Source of the DNA: Thozetella sp. PMI_491
Taxonomy: Eukaryota > Ascomycota > Sordariomycetes > Chaetosphaeriales > Chaetosphaeriaceae
Direction: 5' to 3'
DNA: 64,000 bases
NCBI GenBank assembly: GCA_021432635.1
Contig: MU270046.1
Coordinates: 161,913-225,912, forward strand
Below the pieces are notes generated by a model, which did not search any database, was not told the DNA's origin, and saw only the letters and a program-made list of their open reading frames with translations. Shown piece by piece: positions 32,372 to 44,346 of the stretch. Both the position numbers and the translations under genes were made by a program. Each line of letters opens with the position of its first letter. The stretch's first letter is position 1.

Positions 32372-33983
32372 TGTTAATCAAGATGAAAGGAGCGGCGCCA
32401 GAGATAACCAATAGGCTGGGCAGCGAGGAATGCACTTAGCCAATTCGGAGTCGACGAAGTTTGGCTGCGATACCCCCTCGCACAGCTTGCGCGATGTTTT
32501 CGGGAGCACACCGGCTATACTTTGTGGCTTTGTGCCGATGACGAACATCCGAGCAGAATGGTTATCCCAGTTTAGTCTAGCGTAGTTCTACGGGATCGCT
32601 CTATGCGAGTGAACGCAAGAGACCTAAAGGGGGGACACGACCTATACAATACAACCCCTATTTGTTTGTTCGTGTAGGAATTAAAAGGCCACTGCCTTTA
32701 TAAGAAAGTATTTGACCTAGATGTAGGGAAGTTTATAGGGTCAACAGGAAGCCAAAAAGGCTAACGCAGAGCCAAATGGGTCAAGAACTGTTGAACTAGG
32801 TTTCCTAATTAGGAAGGATCTATGGGTTAGTATGGGACCGACGGAAGTATGGTTGAAAGCGAAGGCTAGTATTTAGCTGTATGGCTATATAGGCTTGTAA
32901 TGAGTGGTTGGAAGAGAGATGCTTGCTTGACCTGCCTGTTGTAAAACTGGCTGGTCGACCATCTACGTACGGCAGACAGTTAATTGCTCCGTAAATCCGT
33001 ACAGCGGCCAGATCGTTACTCCGTAGAGCTGGTTCGTTTGTATGAGCTAGTATGGGACCGAGGAAGGTTTGGTGAACGCGTAGGCTAGTATTTAGCTATA
33101 CTGGCTAGTAAACGAGTGATTGAAATAGAGATGCGCTGCCAGCCATACTGGCCATACTGGGTCAACCGGTTCAACTGGCCAAACTGGCCATTTGACCAGC
33201 GCCAGCCAGCTGGATCCAACCATACAGCTGGAAACGTCGATTACGCAATACGGCAATCAGGCCACATCCACTTGTATCCTCCCCAGCGCCGCCAATTCTC
33301 GCATCCATCGAGGTTCAGAGCCAGAGGCATGCAAGGAAAGCAGGGTCATACAAGCTGCGCTTCTCAGTATTGTCTATGGAGCATTTGCGGCAGAAAGATT
33401 CGCAAAGAGTCGCGAAATGTTGGCTTGGCTTTTTATCGCGAGTGTGCTTTCGTTGTCCACTATAATATGTACGCCGACCGGTGGGTGCAGGGCATCCGAG
33501 AAGTTGGACTCTTTCAACAGCATATGCTCTGCTATCACTATTCTGCATGGGGACAAAAGCTAGATTCCGGAATGTTGCTCATCCCTGTGGCTCTGACTGA
33601 TATCTGGTACCCTTTCATCGGAGAGGAGTCCATGAAGCTCTACCTTTTATGGACTTACCGTGATCGACCTTCACCTTGTACTAGCGTCCCAACACAAGGG
33701 AGGAAATTTCACCACTTGAACTCGTGGGAGCTGCCGTGGTCCAGTAATTCAACAATGCCGCAGATCACATCTAGACATAAGCTGTACATGGGCTGCATTT
33801 GCCGAGGACTGAACGGGACCTCGGCGGGTGGAAATTTATGAACATTACCTTGTACTTGGACAAGGCTTTAATTTGTGCGCGTCTACACTACCCTAGTGCT
33901 AGATCCACAATCGCGTAAAGCAAAGGCAAGGGCATGGCATAGGATTAAAGATCCTGCAAAATGGAGTTGAACAGAAATGACAT
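32372..33983. other. Repeat-rich intergenic stretch upstream of tRNA
   Basis: About 1.6 kb. It contains a duplicated ~110-bp segment (32821-32932 and 33041-33140) and sequence reminiscent of degenerate LTRs (TGTTGAACTAGG...CCTAATTAGGAA near 32789). CTGGCCA/ACTGGTT-type short repeats occur at 33140-33220. The 241-codon frame at 33116-33841 lacks family features and is not called. Confidence 0.5.
32821..33140. repeat. Diverged direct repeat pair, possible LTR relic
   Basis: Copy A (32821-32932) and copy B (33041-33140) share GTATGGGACCGA, GGCTAGTATTTAGCT and GAGATGC blocks in the same order. They look roughly three-quarters identical by eye, with about 110 bp between them. Just before copy A, GTTGAACTAGGTTTCC resembles the beginning of fungal copia-type LTRs. 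No reverse transcriptase or integrase sequence was found nearby. Confidence 0.55.
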
Positions 33984-34062
33984 GCGCCGTTAGTCTAGTG
34001 GTTAGGATGCAACTCTTCCACTACTGAAAGTTGCGGCTCGGGTTCGATTCCCGAACGGCGCA
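33984..34062 (+). tRNA. tRNA-Gly (anticodon UCC) with a 7-base intron
   Basis: A complete cloverleaf: acceptor GCGCCGT paired with ACGGCGC plus discriminator A; D arm TAGTCTAGTGGTTAGGAT (A box); anticodon stem CAACT/AGTTG; T arm TCGGG-TTCGATT-CCCGA (B box). The loop CTTCCA with A38 puts anticodon TCC at 34017-34019. Seven extra bases, 34021-34027 (CTACTGA), sit between positions 37 and 38, the canonical intron site. Reading the loop without an intron would give Lys or Glu assignments with a non-U33 or too short a variable loop, so Gly(UCC) is preferred. The body matches the eukaryotic Gly-UCC pattern. Confidence 0.87.
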
Positions 34063-34063
34063 A

Positions 34064-34070
34064 TTTTTTT
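34064..34070 (+). terminator. RNA polymerase III T-tract terminator
   Basis: Seven consecutive T begin two bases after the tRNA discriminator, the standard Pol III stop signal. Confidence 0.85.
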
Positions 34071-35940
34071 GGGGTTTTCTTACCCTTCCTTTAAAGCCTG
34101 CCTGCCTTTAATTTTACCAATTTTTTTTTTGCCGCTGTTACCGAAGTCCGCGTTGGTACACACTTTGGGTTTAAAATGGGTTAACAGACTGTGGGCCTCT
34201 CTTGGCTCGATTCCTTCTTTTCGAGTACAGTAAGTAGCCTAGCTCATATAGTGAATATTTGAGCCAAGATTAGAAAACTTCTAAGTCGGAAACCATTAGA
34301 TAGTAATCATAGTATCACCTACAGCTGCTCAAACTGCATGAAAAGTTAAAGCCGGCCAAGGCTGAGATCATCAATGGTGATAGACTGTGGGATTATTTTA
34401 TTCTATAAAAGAGCACACGACTTGGAATACTACATCTGGAGAGATCTTTTCAATGGCCTTGTTTTCTAGAGATATTTATAACAGTCTAGACTGGCGCTTC
34501 CATTTCTGCTTGCGACACTTTCTTCTCTCCGCTTACGATCCTCATTTATTTTTCTACTGGTCTTTAAATAGAATTAGATCGATAGCCTAGTACCTGGCAA
34601 TGGCTACGGCTATTCCCATGATCCAAACTCAACTCTTCCCAACAAAGAATTGCTTTCCAAGGCGACATTAGGGACAATTTATTCCTATTTTGATGAAATG
34701 AGAGTAACAATAATAGGTGAGATACTGTAAGGAATCTAGAAATGCTCTGTGAGTCCCATGGCAGCCTTTACCTCCATACGTAAGGCTTCACTGAACTTCG
34801 AGTTAAGCTAAATAATTAGTACTAAATGCTGAGACACCGGGTGGGGCCGCTTGTTGACCACCGGAGTTGATATGCGTTGTAACTGTGTCGCTGATGGGAT
34901 ATTCACAATTGCAGGCTTTCCTCTCCCGAGTAACTAAAGATGAGAATGTGCAGAGCTTGTTTGGAGGAGGCTCATTCCGGCCGAAGCTGCCTAATAATAC
35001 TGAAACAGGGTTGATGCCCAGACCTAGGTCAAATTTCCTAGGTGCGTCAGCTGCATGTCTGATAGGACCAATTCTCCGAACAGCAGTGTATTTTTCTTCT
35101 TAGGATTCGCCTTGGGATTGCCTTCTCTGGAAGTTTTCCTATATATTCTATACGATTGCTACGCTAGGAATTTAGACGATTCAACGCTTCTAGAAGGAAT
35201 ACCCATTTTGGCAAGACTGCGAATAGACGATAAATGGAGCCTTTCGGCCCAGCTAGGATACGGATACGACACTCGGCCTTCTAAGTTTGAACTCCTTGCG
35301 CGAGAACTGCACTCATCGCAGCCGGAAAAAATTGAATGACTGTATGGCATAGATTAGGAGAATCTATTATCGGCTCGGTTACATTATTGAGACCGCTTAG
35401 GTAGGGGCTTCAGTAAGCAAATCCGCCGGTGTAACATGGACTGTGCGTGCGATTCGTTATTTTGCGCGTCTCAGCCCTCGAGGCTAGTACCGTATAGTTC
35501 AGCCCGCAAGTTACAATCGATAGACCGAGGCTGAGAGAATTTAAGATTATTGAGCGCCACTTCTGAGACAGCCAATATTAGGAATACCTCCTGGAAGCAG
35601 TTAGGAAGGAGTTTAGTTACGGACGTGTCACTGCCTTGATTCAAACCAAAAATCACCTATGGTAGACCTCTATCCCTATACTCTCTCGCAGCTGCCTAAT
35701 TGTGGATTGTAGCACGGTGGCGAGATTGTGTCTAGGATTATAAATAAAAAAATGAAAAGGGCCGAAGAAAATGGGGGCCCAATGGGCGGTATGGGAGAAG
35801 GCGATCGCGTATACGAGAGAATGTGAAAATTGAGACGCGAGAACTGAACAGATAAATGCTCCCTTTCCAAATTGCCAAGTGAATTCGATTCAACTCACTT
35901 CAGAACACGCGTAGCGCACAGCATTTACAACTCAGACAAG
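34071..35940. other. Low-GC intergenic stretch
   Basis: About 1.9 kb, AT-rich with T tracts near 34120. No gene recognised; ORFs at 34387, 34867 and 35055 are short, begin arbitrarily and show no family features. The GC drop could reflect repeat-induced point mutation of an old insertion, which needs a dinucleotide index to test. Confidence 0.5.
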
Positions 35941-36570
35941 ATGAAGTTCCAGACTGTCTTGGCTCTTCTGCCATTGGTCTACAAGGTACAGGCCGATGCT
36001 ATCCACCTTGTGAACTGTGATCTTGGCTACTCGGAGATGCTAGTACGTTCCTTCCAACGACCTTCATGACAGTTCTTCCTCGAAAATAATCTCCCATCCC
36101 CCTACCAGAGAGCTACTGACCAGGCTAATATCTAGTACTATGTGAACGACGCCGACTCGCAGAACGGTCAGGTGCCTGCTGACGGCGATATCTGCCAATG
36201 GGTCCGCACAATTACCTGGGAGGGTCAGTCAAACAGCTGCACCTTCCGTACCGGTGTCACGGCAACGAGCAATATCCAGTCTGGGGCTGGCTCCTACGCT
36301 GTAGGAAAGTATGCAGGGTATGTTAAATATCCATTATTCCGTTATGCAAGCTTTAGATTTAGCTTGATCTTCTTATACTGACGCGTGCATCGAACAGATC
36401 CGCTAGCAATGGGTTCCACAACTTCAACTGCTACCGCGATAGCAACCGTCTAATCTATAAGTCTGGCGAAGCGAGCTGCTACTCCATCTACTACTGTCTG
36501 GTAAGCTCACTTTGGCCTCCGTACACTTGACGAACGAGTGACCCGGCATACTAACAAGTTCAAGTCGTAA
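35941..36570 (+). CDS. Small secreted six-cysteine protein
   Basis: Exons 35941-36042, 36136-36317 and 36398-36500 keep phase and encode about 129 residues. The strong GTAAGC donor at 36501 implies a final short exon; the acceptor at about 36558 gives three codons and a stop at 36570, but without that splice the frame stops at 36533. Residues 1-18 are a signal peptide (MKFQTVLALLPLVYKVQA). The mature part has six Cys (in NCDLGY, DICQW, SCTFR, NCYRD and SCYSIYYC), a WEGQSNSC segment and Gly/Ser-rich loops. The fold resembles small secreted fungal proteins of unknown role, possibly surface or effector proteins. The 5' leader is typical, and the gene converges on the next one with ~60 bp between the proposed ends. 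Confidence 0.72.
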
Positions 36571-36629
36571 ACCTGTCAGGACAAGAGCGGGGACCACCCA
36601 ACACAGCACGTCATTGGAAGAGAATGCTC

Positions 36630-39560
36630 TCACAAGCTCCACTTTTCGTACCCATCGATGTGTCTGCCCAATTCTGCAAAGTCAACCCTATCCTCCCCTG
36701 TCATAGCCCAGTCTCCATTTTCAAGTATTGAAAAGTAATTGAAGCATTCATCCGGTTCTCCTCCCTCGCTTCTCTGGCAAGTGACGTTCTCAGATTCCGC
36801 ATTCGGCAGCCAGAGAAGTGTTATGTCGTGCCATAGACTTGTGTCCGAAGATTCCAGTGGTCGGCCTTCTGTCTCCTTGGCTTGTGAACCTTGACCGACA
36901 ACAGTTTCGTCGTCTATCATCTGATTCTGCCCGTGTCGACCCTGAAACTTGGGGATTTTACCGCTAACTGCATCGCTGATACCAATCTCACCCTCTTTAT
37001 CGTTAACCTGGGCCATGGGAGCACCTTCTCCGATTATTTGGGGCTCCAAAGATGGTGAAATGCCCCCTCTAGCGCTAAGAGTGGGGAGATGACCAGAGAG
37101 ATACGTCCACATGCCTTGTACCTCCCGAACCCTCTCGGCAGCTACACTGTTTCCACAGTCAGCAAGATGCTTCAGTATCCTCAGAGCCTCGTTTAGGTCA
37201 TCGGTAGGGTTGATCATTTGCTCCGCTGTGCACGCAGTGTCGAATATCACAGCTAGTATCATGATGAATGCGGCGGAAAAGGTGGCGTCAAAGTCTGTAA
37301 ACCCAAAGGGAGCTGCTCCAAGCAGAGTTAGTACCAACTTATTCCTCGATCTCAAAAGAAGTCCAACACACTTAGCATCCCTTCGCGATGAAGAGCTGTG
37401 ACCACTTTTAGAAGTCTCTTCGCTGCCTCTGAGCAAGTTCGGGACAGTCGGCTCATGCAACTACTAGTAACGTCGCTTTCGTTAGAATAGTCACCGTTCA
37501 GGATACGTTGGGCCACATGGAGCATAATAGGTCGAATAGTGAGCAGCGCAGCCTGGTCCAGTTAGCCCGCTTCTTAATCTTTCGTTCGCCTCTTGGAATT
37601 AATTATAGAGATTATAGAGAGGGAGGCGACATATGCCGGTCGTACCTGATAGAGCATTAGGTGCAAAGAGGCAGCGGTTTTCATCGAAAGCCTGGGGCTT
37701 AAATCATGGAAGCTTGCCGTAAAGTCTGCGGGGAGATCGTTTGATATTTCATGCAAGGAACGCATAATGGCCATAACATTAGGCACGAAGACGTCCTCCG
37801 ACTGCACCTTTGGGCTGTACAATGCTATCATCGAATTGTCAGCATTCCCATGTTTGTGCACTCGGAAGGTGACGGTGCCATACTCGCAATAATGCAGCCA
37901 GTGAGGCGAGCTATTTTAGCATTGATGCAAATAGGTCCAGCCGGGCCAAACCCCGGAGATTCTTCTGGCAATATCACTTCGATAACCTCTTCGTTGATGC
38001 CCGAAGGATTACCTGTAGCGGCGGCGAGCCGTCTGTGTCGGGAGGTGATCAGCGTAGGCTGTTACTTCAGTGGAAAAGAGCGACCTACTTTTCTTGCATA
38101 TATATTGTCCACCATAATCTGTTAACCTGAACCATTTCTGAAGGCAAGAGGCTTTTGGTTCCGGAAAGGCGGTGGTAGCCATGGGCGATGGCTAGTCTGA
38201 GGGCGGCGCTGCTCTACTCGCCGAGGCATGAGCCCTTTCACTCCAGATTCGCAGCGTGGGAAAACGAACTCACATAAAGATAGGCTTCTTGTCTCCGATC
38301 AGCGTTCTGAAGATAGGCAGCTGTCATTCCGAGCAGCTCTACTCCAGTTCTTTTGTATGGGAGTAGCTCAGCCAGCGTCGGGAGGTTTTTGTGAGCATAT
38401 TCGAAGATCGTGGTGCCTGGTGTCCGTTCCGGCCCGTCAAATTCTCCGGCAAACAGTCTCCCAGTAGCAAGGATAAGAAGTACTAGGAGATATGATGGCA
38501 CTGGCAGGGCAGCCGCCTCATCTCGACCGCGGTAAAACTGTGCCAATAGATCGGAGCACTCCCGACCATCCACAAGGCGTTGCGTCTGCCCTACGCAGAG
38601 AACAATCAAGTTGAGATACCTGTATGCATCCTCCTCCTCTGGTATTAACGCTGTCTCGACACTTCCAGGGTAGAGACGGGTATATGATTCAACTGGTGAG
38701 AGTGGCGATGTCGTCAGTGATTCCGTCGTTCCACTGGGCGTTGCAGAACTCGTCGAACCCCGGTGACAATTTGCCACTAGATTTTGAACTCGAGACACAA
38801 AAGTATGACTAGAACTCAACGATGTGCCAGTGTGGATATCTTGATCTCGTTTCAGCAAAGGTGCATCGGGAAAGGCTGGTGCCGCAACACTCTTTAGCTT
38901 ACTGGGTCGGGGAGACGACGCTAACGCCACACCATCCTGGAGATGCTGATCAAGGGCCTCGAATCTTGAAAAGGTCATTTTGTTGATTCTTCGGGCTCGA
39001 AGGCTGGACGCTGTCCCCGACAGTTGCCTGGCAGTACCTCGAGACTCCGCCGTGGTTGCACTACAAGATGGCCGAAGCACGACTGGTGGTACCTCGCTAG
39101 CCCCATCTGCCACGTCCGCATGAGCCTCTTCGTATCGCGCCAAGCGTGCTTCTAGTTCTTCTACGCGTCTAAGCATCGAAAACGAGAGACCGGGTTAGCA
39201 TCAAGAGAAGACAAGGCCGCTATACGGGACATTCCTACGTGGCCGAATACAATCGCCGCCTGGTTGCCTCTGGCATTCGACAGAAAAGCTCTCGTTTGCT
39301 GCAGTAAGTACAAGGGGCAGTGCCCGAGCATTTGACTTTCTTTTTCCGACATGTCAAACATCTGCAGTGGCGACGTTAGCAGGCCAAACTCGCGGATCAG
39401 AAGCGCACGTCTTCTGTTAATATGGTCTAAGCGCCTGTCAAACACCCCTCGGAGATCCCCCTAGCATCTTCAGCCACTTTAACGGTTGCTAGTGTACCTA
39501 CGCTGACAATGCTTTCGCCGATGTAGGAGAGTCTGGAGACGCCTGGGCCTGGGTAGCCAT
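36630..39560 (-). CDS. Zn2Cys6 transcription factor with fungal-specific regulatory domain
   Basis: Eight exons keep phase (39560-39502, 39361-39239, 39168-38274, 38213-38089, 38032-37884, 37824-37646, 37552-37372, 37312-36630), giving about 797 residues. The zinc cluster CLTCRKKKVKC...CTYCSKRELFC (C-x2-C-x6-C-x5-C-x2-C-x6-C) begins about residue 20, its first Cys codon starting one base into exon 2. It is followed by a coiled-coil dimer helix (RVEELEARLARYEE). The middle domain shows EEDAYRYLNLIVL, LAIAHGYHRLSGTK, VNRLWWTIYMQE and VMAIMRSLHEIS, the usual fungal_trans signature, then DFDATFSAAFIMILAVIFDTA. The last acceptor is ambiguous (37313 or ~20 bp further), changing about six residues. 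The gene faces away from the aminotransferase, with ~830 bp between their starts. Confidence 0.83.
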
Positions 39561-40391
39561 GCTGAGGAATTGTGGGTGCACTTGCTACTACAACCCATAA
39601 GCTGGAGGATACGCTCCAAGAAGAGTCAGGGTAAGTGAAGCTAACCGCAAAAGGTCATTGGCATCAAGAGAAAGAAGAAGAGAACAAGCTTCCATGCCTC
39701 CGTTTGAGCGATGTCGTCGTAAGCCACGCCCCGCCACGCTCGGCGATTTCGAGCGATAAGCCACGGCGAATCCATGGTGCTAGCCAGAAGCGTACTGTCC
39801 CCGCATCGGAAATCACCCGATGTTAGTATTCCGGGGAAAGCGTAGGCTGACCAGAGAGCCACATTGGCATTCTTTCAATTACCCAATTGTCCTAACTAGT
39901 AACCCTTTAGGGTACCTGAAAGGTAGAACGAGATGTCTTGCGGCGCACTACCTACAAAAAAGGACCCTGAATAAGATAAGATCGCATTGTTGGCCGCTCA
40001 TATACTTAGGTGTTTGTTTTTATGATTGCTATACCTTGATCCCGGGTGGGGACTTCACGACTTCGAGTCGCTGATAAGCAGCCTGGAACCACGGCCTCGG
40101 AGAGGTCTTCCGAGCGGGCACTGCCTCGAGTCAGGGGCTGCCCAGGCCGACCCACACCAAGATCTCAGCGACCTCGGGCACTGAGTCGAACGTACAAGTC
40201 ACTAGAGAGGTATTAGGTGTATTCTCGGACAAGTCATATGTCGCGTAGAGATAAAAACTGTCTGTGTTCTGGAACGTCATCTCGCCCACCCACCCGGCCA
40301 TCTGGACCGCATTGTTCCACAAAAGGTGTGCTACTTTTGTTTCTTATTCTTCTGCTAAATTCTGAGGCTAGATTAAATTATTGCAGCTAGG
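39561..40391. other. Intergenic: divergent regulator / aminotransferase promoter
   Basis: About 830 bp between the starts of the Zn2Cys6 gene and the aspartate aminotransferase gene. No gene recognised. GC-rich palindromic CGG half-sites can be found but none convincing as a specific operator. Confidence 0.5.
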
Positions 40392-41972
40392 ATGGGGTTC
40401 GAAAAGGTGCAATATGGGCCCCCGGATGTCATGAACGACCTCAAGCTGGCTACCAAAGCGGACCAGCATCCGAACAAGGTCGACTTAGGACTGGGGGTTT
40501 ACCGAAATGAGCAGGGCGTTCTCCATGAATTTACAGTGGTGAAAGAGGTACGTGCTGAGACAGTACACAGCGGGCCAACCCATGCGCATAGCACACCTCT
40601 GACCTCCCTTTCCCATCTTATAGGCGAAAGCGACCATTGCCAGAACCAGTCCGAGCCACAATGTGAGCACATCGTTCATTCTTGCACCTTGAGGTAGTCA
40701 ACTCCTAACATGCTCCGTGACCAGTACCAAATCTTCACGGGCAGTCCGGAATATCTAGTGCCCGCCTCCAAGGTGATATTCGGTGCCGATGCATTAATTC
40801 TAAATGAAGGAAAAGTAAGTTGCGCATCCCCACAAGCCGTTGTCACTTTAGATACCATCCCTGCTAACATCCGGAAGGTGGCCTCAACGCAAACCATATC
40901 CGGGACCGGGGCGGTCCATCTTGCCCTGCAATTCCTCTGCAGGTCGGTTCCTGCGATGCCGAAGACGGTCTACGTCGGAACGCCGACTTGGGGGAATTAT
41001 CTACCTATGTGCACCTTAGTGGGCCTCGATGTCAAGACCTACAAGCACTACGATCCAGCCACCGGTGCGGTAGACTTTGAATCCATCTTGGAAGCGGTTC
41101 GCACCGCAACAAGGGGAAGTACTTTTATTCTCCAGGCTTGTTGCCATAATCCAACAGCCACAAACTTCACCCGGGAGCAATGGCGCTCCTTAGCGGTAGA
41201 AATGAAGACCCAGGATTTGATGCCCCTGTTCGACATCGCCTATCAGGGCCTTGGGGAGGGCCTCGACGAAGACGCGTATGGTGTACGTCACTTCGTTGAA
41301 GCGGGTTTCGAGATCCTAGTCTGCCAGTCATTCTCCAAGAACTTCGCCCTGTACGGGGAGAGGGTCGGGGTTCTGCACATAGTAAGCAAGACCGCAGATA
41401 TTGCGGGAGCAGTCAAAGACCAGTTGCGGTGCTTGATCCGATGGGAGTTCTCCTCTTCGCCGGCGTTTGGGTCGCGCATCGTGACGAACGTCCTTTCTTC
41501 GCCGGAGACAGAAGCGGCTTGGTAAGAAGGGTTCTTAGCACGAGTGTGTTTAGGTGATCTGACTTGCAACTAGGAGACAAGAGCTGCAATGTGTCCGTGA
41601 AAGACTCCAAAGGCTACGAAATCAGCTATTCCGATTACTCTCAGAGGTATACAAGGTAAGAGACCTCGTTCATGTGATAATGCATGAGCACAAAGGGAAA
41701 ATGTTCCACTAACATATCCATTTAGACTCCAGGCGACTGGAGCCCTATTATAAGGGGCACAGGGCTCTTTGCGTAAGCTGATATGCCTTCCAAAACGCTA
41801 GGCGCGCACTAACCTGTCCAGAATGCTTCCCTTGTCCAGGGAAAATTGCCTATCTCTGCGCAAGAGCCACATATATCTAGTGCCAACTGGACGCGTCAAC
41901 ATGTCCGGTCTGACTGATACGAACATTGACTATGTGGCTCAGGAAATAGATGCAGTGGTGAGGGGAGGGTAG
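40392..41972 (+). CDS. Aspartate aminotransferase (PLP-dependent, class I)
   Basis: Seven exons (40392-40547, 40624-40662, 40725-40814, 40878-41521, 41574-41655, 41726-41772, 41822-41972) keep phase and give 402 residues, near the family's ~410. Marks are KVDLGLGVYRNEQG at the N terminus, QTISGTGAVHLALQFL, CCHNPTATNFT (the HNPTG-type motif with Ala), FDIAYQGLGEG with the PLP-contacting Asp and Tyr, and the Schiff-base lysine in CQSFSKNFALYGERVG. LVPTGRVNMSGL near the C terminus carries the substrate-binding Arg. The enzyme exchanges amino groups between aspartate and 2-oxoglutarate. Intron 3 (40815-40877, 63 bp) is in frame and could be mistaken for coding. No mitochondrial presequence is seen, so it is likely cytosolic. 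It lies tail to tail with an amino-acid permease. Confidence 0.9.
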
Positions 41973-42270
41973 CCTGGTTACATTTAAGAGCAATGATATT
42001 GGCATGAGAGAGTGGTCGGCACTTCCATTAGCATATCGGTGTTTTGTCCCCGTTACGGTCCACGTAATGGGAATATAGAGCTAAATAACTGTACCCAGAG
42101 GCCCAAAAATGCAATATAAAGATGTCTCAGATGAAACTACTTGAGGGGCGTTCGACGGTGTAATATGAGCAAGCAGCGCATATATACAACAGCTAGCACA
42201 GTATGTGACCACCGCCTCATGGCTCTTAGAGTTGAGCTCTGACTAAGTGAGACGCCCACCCTATCCTGCA

Positions 42271-44346
42271 CTATTTACGAAATTTAATTATAATCTTCTT
42301 CCAAAATCCGGTGTTCCACTCCTGGTCATCCACAGTTTCTAGCTCCTCCAGCTCCCTGCGACCAGTAATGAAGTCTATCTCCGAAGCTCGGACGAATTTC
42401 GTTCGCTTGTAGATCTTCCAGAACGTGGCATTACCCACGAATAGTAGAACACCAAGGTATTTAAGAATGAACGTTTCCACCTTGAATGTCGGGATGAACG
42501 CGTCATAACCTGGTTCGTTGTGAGTCAGTCCAGGGATTTTCTGCTCTCAAAATGAAGTGACACAACTGGCTTACCAGCGAAAATGATGACCAGCGTAGTG
42601 ATGAGCAATGCGTAATACGTCCCGTAAGGCTGTAGAATGCCAACATAGGGCAAATCAGACAACGGAATGCCCTGCGCCTTGAGCCCACGGCGGAACGAGA
42701 TATGAGAGACCAAAATCGCCATCCAATTAAGGATGCCGAAGACCGTCACCAAGCTCGTCAAGTAGCCAAACACAGTGGAAGACGACTTGGTAGCGTTCAT
42801 AAAGCCCAAAACAGTGAATAGAGAGGAAACTGCTACAGCGAAGATAGGGTTTCCGTTGGCAAGAGTCCTCGCCAAGATCTTAGGCGCCTGACCGTCCTTA
42901 GCCAAGCCAAAGAGTGTCCTGGAGGAGCAATAGATATCTGTACAGAAGGCTGCGGTTAGCAAAGAGGTTAAAATCTTATTTAGTCAGATTTAGCATACCC
43001 GTGCTTGATGCGCTTAATGTGAAAACTAAGAGAGATGCATTGATGATGTCGGGGAGAACCTTGATACCTGCAATGTTGATGGCGACCACAAAAGGCGAGG
43101 CAGCTGAATAACACACCTTTTAGCCCTTACAGTAACCGAGAACCGACTCTGTCAACCGCGAGATATATAGATCCCTAGGTCCGGGGATATTGGGACTTAC
43201 CTGCGCTCGTGGACTGCTTCGTGGCCCCGAGGAGCAAGTCGCTGTTGTAGGGTACCGCCATACCCAGCACCGTAACTCCGATGATATAGAAGATTGTGAT
43301 GCGCCAGAATGTTTGCCTCACAGCCCTGGGGACGTTTTTCTTGGGGTTGGGAGTCTCGCCAAAAGTCACCCCGACAACCTCAGTACCGGCAAACGCAAAG
43401 CAGGCCTGGACCATGCAGGCCCACCAACCTAAAAGATAACCCTTGGAGCCAGTCAAGATGTACTGCGCGAATGCACCAGGAGTATTCCAGTACCAAAACC
43501 CCGACGCCTGATGGTTGGGGCCGCCGCCAAGGGAGATGATGAAGCAAATCATGATCACGGAGGTCATGACAATGACCTTGATGCAACTAAACCAGAATTC
43601 AGTTTCGCCCAGGCTCTGCACATGTAAAACCTGGACCAGAAAGAGTCAGTATATAGATCTTGTGGCAGGGAAATCATGGCTTTGGTCCGACAAGCATACA
43701 TTGATGGTGATGATGAAGACAGCAAAGATCGCTATCCATATAGCCACATTCAGATCCGGCCGCCAGTATTGGATGATCAGGCCGCTGGCCGTGAGGTTCG
43801 TAGGCGTGGCGATGATGTACTTGAAGAAGTAGTTCCATCCTGTAGCATACCTATTAAGCCGAAACTGTGTTAGAAAATGTGACATGCGCGTGAGTACTGT
43901 AGAGATATCCTACCCAAAAGCCGGATCAACCATGCGTGTCGCGTAGCCGCCGAACGCCTTCTTCATGGGTACATAGGCGGCCATTTCACCAAGAGCGGTC
44001 ATGACGAAGAAGACAGCAAGACCGATCAGGATGTACGAGATGAGGAGGCTTCCAGGGCCACCTTTGGCGAGGGCACCGCCAGAGCCGATGATAAGACCTG
44101 TCCCAATCGCGCATGCTATTGAGAACTTGAACGATTATCAGCTATTTGTTGCTATTCGAGGATAGGGATAGAATAGCTTCCATTGGGTCACGGAAGGGGG
44201 AGGAACACGATAATACTTACCATGAACACTTGGCGAGGCTCGAAATCCCGGCGAAGATCCTCTCGGGGCGACTCAACCTCTCCAAGTCTCTCCGACTCGA
44301 CCTTTTCTAGGCCGCCCTCCCAATTCTTCTCTTCGATATTCGCCAT
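42271..44346 (-). CDS. Amino-acid permease, APC superfamily (YAT type)
   Basis: Seven exons (44346-44221, 44125-43914, 43850-43700, 43630-43201, 43103-42999, 42937-42575, 42509-42271) keep phase and give 541 residues. The cytosolic N terminus leads to the first helix with the family motif MFSIACAIGTGLIIGSGGALAKGGPGSLL. Later hallmarks are MTALGEMAAYVPMK, GYATRMVDPAFGYATGWNY, FAFAGTEVVGVTFGE and the DIYCSSRTLFGLAKDGQAPK loop, all diagnostic of fungal plasma-membrane amino-acid:proton symporters. About twelve hydrophobic helices are visible and the C-terminal tail is charged. Substrate preference is not evident. It ends ~300 bp from the aspartate aminotransferase stop, so uptake and transamination of an amino acid are encoded tail to tail. 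Confidence 0.9.

Noticed and set aside
33116-33841. 241-codon plus-strand ORF
   Set aside because: Repetitive beginning, no conserved pattern, no start context; overlaps repeat relics.
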